Of a stretch of 64,000 bases of DNA, positions 57,440-64,000 are shown piece after piece. A program made the translations under genes and the position numbers. This DNA comes from Planctomycetaceae bacterium (GTDB lineage: Bacteria > Planctomycetota > Planctomycetia > Pirellulales > Pirellulaceae): the NCBI GenBank assembly GCA_024642205.1, contig JAHEBQ010000001.1, positions 106,024 to 170,023 of the forward strand, read 5' to 3'. The notes beneath the pieces were generated by a model that saw nothing but the letters and a program-made list of their open reading frames with translations, made no database searches and was not told where the DNA came from. Position 1 is the first letter of the stretch. The number at the start of each line of letters is the position of its first letter.

Positions 57440-58411
57440 ATGACCCGACCCGCAGAAAAACGGTTTGCTTTTTACTTCGGCATTTTGGCTTATGCCCTGG
57501 TTTCGACCACCGCAACCAACGCCAGGGCGCAATCGAACACCCTGAAATGGAAATTGGAACAAGACGCCGAATTTTCCGTCGTAATGGTCCAAAGCTCAAA
57601 ATCCGAGACGATCGTTGACGCCCGTGAAACAACGGTTGAAAGCGCAACGACGATCCGAATGGACTGGCGTGTCACGGACGTCGATCGCGAAGGTGACGCA
57701 ACCATCGAGCAATCACTGACATCGGTCAAGCTCTCGGTAACCGGCTTTACGCGCCAGAAAAAAGGTGAAACAGCTGCTCCATTGTTGACCATCAGTTTCG
57801 ACACCGCGGCGCCCGAAGGCGTTACAAACGAATCAAGAAAACTGATGAATCAGATCGTGCCTCTGCTTGGATTAAAACTCGACGTTGTAATGTCGCCGTC
57901 CGGCGAAATCAAAAAGGTTTCGGTTTCGGAAGAGGTCTCGGCTCAACTTGACAAATTGCCGGATACTCAGAAACTCCGTGAGTTGTTCAGCAGGAAGGGA
58001 TTGATCGACCTTATGGGTAGTGCGTCGGTCGTTCTGCCGGAGGACCTGACCGTCGGTCAATCGTGGACGGATAATTCGACGTCTTCCACAGGGCTGGGAA
58101 CGTTCGAACGAATACGGACCTATACGTTCGTTGGCAAAAAGACAGTGGACGGCAAGGAACTGGCGGAGTTTTCCGTTACGGCGGTCCTTGGTCCGACCCA
58201 ATCGCCCGAAAGAAAAACCGGAGACAACCACGGACTGGACGGCAAATTGATCGAATTCAACGGCTCTGGCACCCTGCTGTTGGACATTGAAGGCGGGTTC
58301 TTCAAGTCCAGCACGATCGAAAACCGGGGCCACTCCGAAAAGCCTTACCGGGAAAAGACAATCGAGACCGTTGTTTCCAACCAAATCGAGATGACAGTCA
58401 CCAAAAAGTAA
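57440..58411 (+). CDS. Exported protein, DUF6263-like
   Basis: A 323-residue exported protein, signal peptide about 1-30 (cleavage near ARAQ). The mature part is a repeating beta structure: TIRMDWRVTDVDREGDATIE, LDVVMSPSGEIKKV, LPEDLTVGQSWTDN, GTGTLLLDIEGGF-like. This order matches DUF6263, a planctomycete-rich family with no known function; the match is by general appearance, so treat it as likely but not certain. ATG at 57440. Same direction as the Rieske gene 54 bp downstream. Confidence 0.75.
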   Translation: MTRPAEKRFAFYFGILAYALVSTTATNARAQSNTLKWKLEQDAEFSVVMVQSSKSETIVDARETTVESATTIRMDWRVTDVDREGDATIEQSLTSVKLSVTGFTRQKKGETAAPLLTISFDTAAPEGVTNESRKLMNQIVPLLGLKLDVVMSPSGEIKKVSVSEEVSAQLDKLPDTQKLRELFSRKGLIDLMGSASVVLPEDLTVGQSWTDNSTSSTGLGTFERIRTYTFVGKKTVDGKELAEFSVTAVLGPTQSPERKTGDNHGLDGKLIEFNGSGTLLLDIEGGFFKSSTIENRGHSEKPYREKTIETVVSNQIEMTVTKK

Positions 58412-58465
58412 TCCCCAATCCGCCAGTCCCTTTGCGATTCACTGCCATCTTCGAAACTCCAAGCC

Positions 58466-58909
58466 ATGTCAAAACCAGAATTCGTGACCGTTGCCAGACT
58501 CGGTGACATCCCCGTCGGCGAAGGCCGGGCGTTCGAATACAAGAACCAGGTCGTCGCCGTGTTCAATGAGGGCGGACAATACCGGGCGATCGACGACATG
58601 TGCCCTCATATGGGGGCTTCGCTCGCTTCTGGACATCTGGAAGACTGCATTGTGGTCTGCCCCTGGCATGGCTGGAGTTTCGATACGCGTGACGGTGCAT
58701 GGTGTGACAACCGTCGAATCAAGATCGACGTTTATGAGGTCCGCATCGTGGGCGACGAAATCCAGGTCGCCGCAGTCGTCAATGAGTCGCTCGATGAAAA
58801 CGAACTTCGGGACCAGCCCGATTTGACCGTTGACGCTGACCGCAAATCCGACAAGTCACCCGCGAACAACTCAGGCTCCGTCGATTCCTTGGAGCAAGAA
58901 AATGACTGA
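58466..58909 (+). CDS. Rieske [2Fe-2S] protein (NirD/ferredoxin-like)
   Basis: A 147-residue soluble protein with a complete Rieske centre: CPHMGAS (Cys46, His48) and CPWHGWSFD (Cys65, His68). The remaining 75 residues include an acidic tail (VNESLDENELRDQPDLTVDA). Such small Rieske proteins resemble NirD or dioxygenase ferredoxins and carry one electron. Its stop overlaps the next gene's start (ATG at 58902), so they are translationally coupled. Partner oxidoreductase not visible. Confidence 0.93.
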   Translation: MSKPEFVTVARLGDIPVGEGRAFEYKNQVVAVFNEGGQYRAIDDMCPHMGASLASGHLEDCIVVCPWHGWSFDTRDGAWCDNRRIKIDVYEVRIVGDEIQVAAVVNESLDENELRDQPDLTVDADRKSDKSPANNSGSVDSLEQEND

Positions 58910-59294
58910 CTCCTCCGACAAACCCTTGAACCAACGTCAGGAACAGGGCGTAACAATACAGGCATTTCAATCGCTGATTCGCGAAATGTACTTCGAAAAG
59001 GACGTGGCCCGTGGCGTCCCGGCGACATTCCTGTGGTTGATGGAGGAAGTCGGCGAACTGGCATCGGCACTGAGGGAGACAACGTCTCCTGAAGTCGATC
59101 GCGTCCCTCGTGAAGAAATGGAGAAAAGGCGAGCCAACTTGAAACAGGAATTCGCTGACGTGCTCGCGTGGCTGACCACGATCGCCAACGTCGCCGATGT
59201 CGATTTGGATTCTGCAATCTCGGAGAAATACGGATTCGGTTGCCCAGGCTGTCAGCAGTTCGTCTGCGTTTGCCCGGATACCGAGAAACCGTAG
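58902..59294 (+). CDS. MazG-type nucleotide pyrophosphohydrolase with Cys-rich tail
   Basis: A 130-residue MazG-fold protein. The helical domain has LMEEVGELASALRE (the ExxE-type metal site) and later KQEFADVLAWLTTIA (the second ExxD pair). Family members hydrolyse NTPs to NMP and pyrophosphate, often as house-cleaning enzymes. The C-terminal CPGCQQFVCVCP is a Cys pair cluster that may bind a metal. GGAG lies seven bases before ATG 58902, within the Rieske gene; overlap of 8 bp implies coupling. Confidence 0.9.
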   Translation: MTDSSDKPLNQRQEQGVTIQAFQSLIREMYFEKDVARGVPATFLWLMEEVGELASALRETTSPEVDRVPREEMEKRRANLKQEFADVLAWLTTIANVADVDLDSAISEKYGFGCPGCQQFVCVCPDTEKP

Positions 59295-59553
59295 GATTTG
59301 CCTGGCACATGTGTCGTCCTGTCATAGTTGGCGAGGAGGCACCATCTCAGGCTGAATACAGGCCGGCCGGTTTTATCGACGACACGAGTAAGTTCAGGAG
59401 GGTTTTGTTCTCTTGATTCCGGCCCTTAAACGCAAATCGAAGGGTACTGAAGTCTTCCTGTGACATCGATGAGCGATAGCCGGAATTCCTTCCTTCGATT
59501 ATGTTATACCCTTTCAAACTCAACCCGATGCGTGCCCGGCCCGCGACAATTTC

Positions 59554-61815
59554 ATGAGCCACAACTTTACGTTTCATCGAACCTGGCCATTCACGCGGTT
59601 GATCCTGTTGGCTTGTTTGTTCGCAGGTTTCGGCCTGTTGATTCCTCGATCGACACTGGCCCAAAATGAAACGACTGGACCAGAAATCAAAATCGGGTTT
59701 GGCGGCAATATCAAGCTGGGCAAGTGGACACCGATCTTCATTCACGCGGATCCGGATTTTGCCGCGGCCCGATTTGAAGTTCAAAATATTGACGGCGACG
59801 ACACGCCGGTTGTCTACTCCGGTCCATTACTGAGAGATCCTCAACAGCCCGGACACTTTCAAGCCTGGACGAGGGTCGGTCGGACATATGGTGATCTCGT
59901 TCTGCGACTACTGGATGCCGACGGGACCGTGATCAGCCGACATGACCTTCTGATTGATCGGGACAACCGGACGGCAGAGTTTCGTCAATCCACCCGCGAA
60001 TTGATTTTGACACTCGAACCGGATAACCGGTTCAAGGATGCGATCGAGTCAGTCTCGTCTGTTGCTTCCAGAGAAAAAACGCGAATCGTCACGTCCGTTG
60101 GAGAGGCCGACGACCTGCCGATCAACTGGCTGGGTTACGACGGCGTCAAATCGGTGTTGTTGGTAACCTCTGACCTGGAACGGATAGAAAAACTGACAGA
60201 TTTGCAACTCGATGCACTTGAGGCCTGGGTCAATCAAGGCGGTACTCTGATTCTCTCCGTTGCCAAACATGGTGAAAAACTCTTGTCCGCCGGCGGCAAA
60301 CTGGCACGTTTTTGTCCGGGCGAATATGTCGGCTTGGGGGAATGCAACAACAGCAGCCGGCTGGAAACGTATTGCGACAGTCGTCAGCAATTGATTGCAT
60401 CGCAGAGTGAACCGCTTGCGATCACGATGCTCAACCAGGCCGACGGACGGGTCTTGATTGACGATGGAAACGCAAAATACGCCAACCCGCTGCTGATCAA
60501 CCTCTCGATGGGCCTCGGACAGATAGTGTTCGCGTCCTTTGATTTCGATTCACAAAGGATCATGGACTGGAAGGGTTTCACCAACCTGGTCAGCCGACTG
60601 GTGTCGGGCTCCGGACGGGACCAGGAAGATCAAACCGTCCAGCGATCATTGCGGGGAAACTCTGTTTCCCATTATGGCTACGAGGACTTGATCGGCCAGT
60701 TACGTGTGCCCCTGGATCAGTTTTCGAAAGTCCAATTTGTCAGGTTCGCCCTGGTCGCCGTGTTGATTGGGTTATACATCCTGTGTATCGGTCCGGGTGA
60801 CTATTTCTTTTTGCGAAGAATTCTCGGAAAGATGGAACTGACTTGGATCACGTTTCCACTGGCCTCGCTGTTGTTTTGTGGACTGGCCATTGGAATTTCT
60901 CGGATGACACGACCCAACATCATTCAAGTCAACCAGTTGGAAGTCGTTGATATCGACACGATCGAAGACCGTGTCCGTGGTTCTGTCTGGACGAACCTAT
61001 ACAGCCCCACTGGAGAGAGTTGTTCCATCGAAATCGACCCCAACCACCCGCTTGGATTTGAAATTGATTCGGAGTTGGTCTCATGGCACGGGCTTCCGGG
61101 AGATGGTCTGGGCGGAATGATGACGACCGCCAATCCGGGATTGAAAAAAAGGAGTTACCAACAGCCGTTTGACGTCCTTGCCAACGGTCAGGATCTAAAA
61201 ACAAAAATCGTGGATTTACCCCTGCAGGTTTCGTCGACGAAACCGATTTTCAGTCAATGGTGGTCAGAGACGCCAGTCAGATTCCGCAGCCGCCTCAATC
61301 AGAATCCGCGATTGCAGCAATTACGCGGAACGATTACCAATCAACTTGATTTTACGATGAAAAACTGTCGGGTCGTATTTGAGAACTGGGCCTATCTCCT
61401 CGACGAACCGCTGAGACCAGGTGATACATTTGACATTCAGACAGGAACCCGTGAAAAAACTCTGAAGAGTATTTTGACACGCAAGGTGGCTCAGAAAAAA
61501 TCCGACCGGAGTGATAACAGTCCGTGGAACCCGACGGATACTCGTGTCAACCGGATTGCCGATATCATGATGTTTTATCAGGCCGCAGGGGGGAGCAATT
61601 ACACGGGGTTGACACATGACTATCAACGGTTTGTCGACATGTCCGACCAATTGGATTTGAAACGGGCAATTCTGGTCGGAGAGGTCGATGTACCGGGAGC
61701 GACGTTGAAGTTGAAAATCAATAACAAAGACGTTTTGTACCAGTACGATCAGGTGACAACGATTGTCCGCGTTGTCTTTCCCGTTGAATATTTGGATAAC
61801 AGGGATTCAAGATAA
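59554..61815 (+). CDS. Large exported/membrane protein, probable partner of the ABC ATPase
   Basis: A 753-residue protein. Signal or anchor at about 12-37 (LILLACLFAGFGLLIP). A lumenal beta-rich domain and an alpha/beta domain (about 145-275, VLLVTSDLERIEKLTDLQLD and ALEAWVNQGGTLILSV) resemble glutamine-amidotransferase-like folds. Two membrane segments lie at about 398-418 (FALVAVLIGLYILCIGPG) and 429-450. A second exported region follows. In planctomycetes such proteins accompany ABC transporters, and the ABC ATPase begins 4 bp downstream here. I do not recognise an enzymatic motif. No Shine-Dalgarno is evident at ATG 59554. It does not look like a typical permease. Confidence 0.8.
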   Translation: MSHNFTFHRTWPFTRLILLACLFAGFGLLIPRSTLAQNETTGPEIKIGFGGNIKLGKWTPIFIHADPDFAAARFEVQNIDGDDTPVVYSGPLLRDPQQPGHFQAWTRVGRTYGDLVLRLLDADGTVISRHDLLIDRDNRTAEFRQSTRELILTLEPDNRFKDAIESVSSVASREKTRIVTSVGEADDLPINWLGYDGVKSVLLVTSDLERIEKLTDLQLDALEAWVNQGGTLILSVAKHGEKLLSAGGKLARFCPGEYVGLGECNNSSRLETYCDSRQQLIASQSEPLAITMLNQADGRVLIDDGNAKYANPLLINLSMGLGQIVFASFDFDSQRIMDWKGFTNLVSRLVSGSGRDQEDQTVQRSLRGNSVSHYGYEDLIGQLRVPLDQFSKVQFVRFALVAVLIGLYILCIGPGDYFFLRRILGKMELTWITFPLASLLFCGLAIGISRMTRPNIIQVNQLEVVDIDTIEDRVRGSVWTNLYSPTGESCSIEIDPNHPLGFEIDSELVSWHGLPGDGLGGMMTTANPGLKKRSYQQPFDVLANGQDLKTKIVDLPLQVSSTKPIFSQWWSETPVRFRSRLNQNPRLQQLRGTITNQLDFTMKNCRVVFENWAYLLDEPLRPGDTFDIQTGTREKTLKSILTRKVAQKKSDRSDNSPWNPTDTRVNRIADIMMFYQAAGGSNYTGLTHDYQRFVDMSDQLDLKRAILVGEVDVPGATLKLKINNKDVLYQYDQVTTIVRVVFPVEYLDNRDSR

Positions 61816-61819
61816 CGCG

Positions 61820-62752
61820 ATGATCAAGACCGAAAACCTGACAAAAAAATATGGCGAGTTGTATGCGATCAAAGGGATTGAACTCGACTTGAAACAGGGA
61901 GACCTGTTCGGATTTATCGGGCCCAATGGCGCGGGCAAAACAACGACCATGCGGATTATCGCCACGTTGTCGGAACCGTCCTGGGGCGAAGCTTATGTTT
62001 GCAACCACTCGATCTACAGCGAGCCGAAGGAAATTCGCCGCCTCGTCGGATACATGCCCGACTTTTTCGGTGTCTACGACGATATGAAGGTCATTGAGTA
62101 CCTCGAATTCTTCGCCGCGGCTTACCGGATCAAGGGACCGGCAAGGCGGAAGAAATGTGACGAGATGCTGGAAACGGTCGACCTGGATTTCAAGCGCGAC
62201 GCATTCGCCAATACGCTTTCGCGGGGACAGACCCAACGGCTGGGATTGGCTCGAGTGTTACTTCACGATCCCCAGGTGTTGCTGCTTGACGAACCACTCA
62301 GCGGTCTCGATCCTCGCGCCCGAATCGAAATGCGAAACCTCCTTCGTCGATTGGGACAAACCGGGAAAACGATCATCGTTTCCAGCCACATTCTTCCGGA
62401 ATTGGCTGACATTTGTAACAAGATTGGCATCATCGACCGGGGCGTGATGAGTTTTTCAGATGAGGTCTCCGAGGTTATCAAAAAAGTCCGCGACCGCGTG
62501 ATTCTGCATGTAGGGGTCCAGTCGGACCAGGAACGGGCGCTGGTCTTCCTGAACGCCAACGATCAGGTCGAATCCGTTGTCCAGGGGGACGGGTTTCTCA
62601 CCGTGACACTCAAACAGGGGGTCGAAGACTACTCGGATCTTCCCACCGAATTGGTCGGAGAGGGTTTTAAGTTGAACCTCTTCCACGAAGAAGAAGTCAA
62701 CCTGGAATCCGCATTCATGGCATTGACCAAGGGAACCGGTCAGAATTTCTAG
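61820..62752 (+). CDS. ABC transporter ATP-binding protein
   Basis: A 310-residue ATPase. Walker A GPNGAGKTT, Q-loop YMPDFFGVYDD, signature LSRGQTQRLGLAR (LSRGQ for LSGGQ), Walker B VLLLDEPLSGLD, and H-loop VSSHILPEL. The C-terminal 80 residues (VQSDQERALVFLNANDQVES) form a DUF4162-like accessory domain typical of ABC-2 efflux ATPases. It overlaps no gene and begins 4 bp after the large membrane protein, so they form an operon. No ABC-2 permease gene follows; the next 557 bp lacks a gene. Substrate unknown. Confidence 0.95.
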   Translation: MIKTENLTKKYGELYAIKGIELDLKQGDLFGFIGPNGAGKTTTMRIIATLSEPSWGEAYVCNHSIYSEPKEIRRLVGYMPDFFGVYDDMKVIEYLEFFAAAYRIKGPARRKKCDEMLETVDLDFKRDAFANTLSRGQTQRLGLARVLLHDPQVLLLDEPLSGLDPRARIEMRNLLRRLGQTGKTIIVSSHILPELADICNKIGIIDRGVMSFSDEVSEVIKKVRDRVILHVGVQSDQERALVFLNANDQVESVVQGDGFLTVTLKQGVEDYSDLPTELVGEGFKLNLFHEEEVNLESAFMALTKGTGQNF

Positions 62753-63309
62753 ATTCAGATCGGGTGTTTTCCGATTCAACCTGGGGCGAGACCACAGACC
62801 GGCTAGCGATGGAGATGTCGTCAACCACATCCTTTGCAAAGATTTCCGCGATTCGTTTCAATCGTGAATGCCTATCCCATTGGTCCGCTCATCGTCGATC
62901 CCAGGGACGTGCTTCATGTGAGGCAATCGAAATCGCAGAAGAGCAGGCCATCGTTTTGCGATTTTCTCTCCAGACATTGGGGCTGGTCGTCGCCTGGGTC
63001 GCGGTCGCGATTGCGAAAAATTGCCAGATCCGGCATGAACTTCTTTTCCCGACGTTGTCCAGTTGACTTGCCACGGATGTACTCGGTAGTTCCGTTGTTT
63101 TCGGTGGCCGGTGGAGCGTTTCCCCATTGGATGAATCACCCTCGGCAGATGCTTCGGCTTAACACCTTGCCATTCTGTCTGTGCCTTAGCAATCACTCCA
63201 CCCAACGCCACCTTGGTTTCCGCTTCCCGCTCCCACCTGAACTTCAACTCATGCGGACGACCGGAGGTTCAGCTTCGACGGATACGGATGGTTGCGTTCC
63301 CTCATCGAT
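62753..63309. other. 557-bp gap without a recognisable gene
   Basis: Between the ABC ATPase and the PII gene. Overlapping open frames (62834-63313 plus, 62858-63247 minus) are of similar length, exclude each other and show no domains. No ABC permease is here, although one would be expected downstream. Confidence 0.45.
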
Positions 63310-63657
63310 TTAAATCGCATCCGGTCCCCGTTCGCCGGTTCTGATTCGAACACAATCATCCAACGGCAAGACAAAGATCTTCCCGTCGCCGTCTTCTCCC
63401 TGGTCGCCCGTACGACCTCCCTTGATAATCGCATTGATGGTTGGCTGGACAAAACCTTCATTGACCGCAATCTGCAATTGGATCTTCCGACGAAGGTTTC
63501 CCGCAAATTCGTCGGAACCGTATGTTGACGTTTGTTCGTGTTGATGTCCAAATCCCAGGCAGTCCATGATCGTCAAGCGAAACACCTCAACCTGACTGAG
63601 CGCCGTCTTCACGGACTCCAGATGGTGCGGCTGAATAATGGCAATGATCAGTTTCAT
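63310..63657 (-). CDS. PII-like nitrogen regulatory protein (GlnB/GlnK family)
   Basis: A 115-residue PII protein, which senses ATP/ADP and 2-oxoglutarate and regulates nitrogen-metabolism targets. Seen: LIIAIIQPHHLESVKTALSQ, GFGHQHEQ (with the ATP-site Gln), the T-loop TSTYGSDEF, IKGGRTGDQGEDGDGKIFV and IRIRTGERGPDAI. The T-loop is altered: the uridylylated Tyr of E. coli GlnB (Tyr51) appears to be Phe. ATG 63657; the frame extends to 63771 without support. The 343 bp upstream (63658-64000) shows no other gene. Confidence 0.93.
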   Translation of the reverse strand: MKLIIAIIQPHHLESVKTALSQVEVFRLTIMDCLGFGHQHEQTSTYGSDEFAGNLRRKIQLQIAVNEGFVQPTINAIIKGGRTGDQGEDGDGKIFVLPLDDCVRIRTGERGPDAI

Positions 63658-64000
63658 GAAGGGCCAAAAAAACAGAAACTCAGCGAAAAACAGAACTGCG
63701 CGACATGACGACGACATGTCTGCGGTCGACCATGGTACGTCGAAACGTCGAAAGACAAAACCTCTCATCAAACCGCATTCTCACCTGGAAAGCATGCGAC
63801 ATTGCCATGATTACCTGAGTCGGATCGATGATTTGCGACAATGCTCGGAGTCGAGGTCATCCGGCGAACGCCACGATGCATCCTGGCGTTATCCATCCTG
63901 CCAGATTCGAATCCACAACGCGTACGCTGACTTCAGCTGCATTTGCAGGCAGGTGGGGTTCGAACGTCCGCCGGCCGAATGTTCGCGGTCACCAATCCCA
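63658..64000. other. Right-hand end of window, no gene seen
   Basis: Upstream region of the PII gene reaching the window end. No open frame of convincing length or motif; promoter for the PII gene is expected here. Confidence 0.4.

Overview
The window looks like chromosomal DNA of a planctomycete, probably of the Pirellulales. This is inferred from gene content: a DUF1549/DUF1553 cytochrome-type protein, a Tat-exported DUF1501 protein, a secreted PQQ-like beta-propeller, a CxPSR sulfatase, two TIGR03067-like domains, a CRTAC1/FG-GAP repeat protein, DUF3500 and many exported proteins of unknown role. Genes are on both strands, mostly single or in pairs, with gaps of 0.3-1.3 kb that hold decayed material. 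No rRNA, prophage or CRISPR array is visible. There is one tRNA.

Layout. 1-5.8 kb: surface-degradation type genes (partial DUF1549/DUF1553, PQQ propeller, DUF1501). 6.3-10.8 kb: tRNA nucleotidyltransferase, then a four-gene cluster of three membrane proteins and a winged-helix regulator with three matching 23-bp palindromes. 10.9-13.1 kb (minus): TPR/TIGR03067 protein and a thioredoxin-like lipoprotein with an in-frame UGA. 13.4-22.1 kb: zinc-ribbon proteins, a LOG protein, a UbiD-type decarboxylase, an exported coiled-coil protein and an exported metallopeptidase-like protein. 22.4-27.9 kb: tRNA-Leu(UAG), an IS3 relic, a DPP-IV-type peptidase, a second UGA-containing thioredoxin-like protein and a HEAT-repeat protein. 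28-40.5 kb: endonuclease/phosphatase-fold protein, aldehyde dehydrogenase, P450, APC permease with universal-stress domains, a RimK/aspartoacylase-like pair, UspA and a VKOR-DsbA-type fusion. 41-47 kb: a decayed Fis-type regulator, a tiny Lys/Ala-rich protein, a sulfatase and a CRTAC1 protein with a third in-frame UGA. 47.5-64 kb: hemD, rpsT, a pseudouridine synthase, gpmI/pgi, several small enzymes, an ABC ATPase with a large membrane partner and a PII protein.

Main result. Three genes (12460-13065 minus, 25445-26614 minus, 44287-46875 plus) are interrupted by a single in-frame UGA at a redox-type position: UGWC in a thioredoxin motif, GCTU in a thioredoxin-like protein, and USC in a CRTAC1-type protein. 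In each, the family-like protein continues in the same frame, and a 6-bp stem with a 4-5 nt G-containing loop begins 12-17 nt after the UGA, where bacterial SECIS elements lie. Many other genes here end normally at UGA, so general recoding does not explain this. I infer that all three are selenoproteins, the CRTAC1-type one being the most novel. The selenocysteine machinery (selA, selB, selC, selD) is not in the window, so this needs confirmation elsewhere in the genome.

Second result. A 23-bp palindrome occurs as two directly abutting copies before the first membrane gene of the 7.8-10.8 kb cluster and once before the tandem paralogous pair, each time about 30 bp from the start codon. This suggests a local regulon of the winged-helix protein encoded between them.
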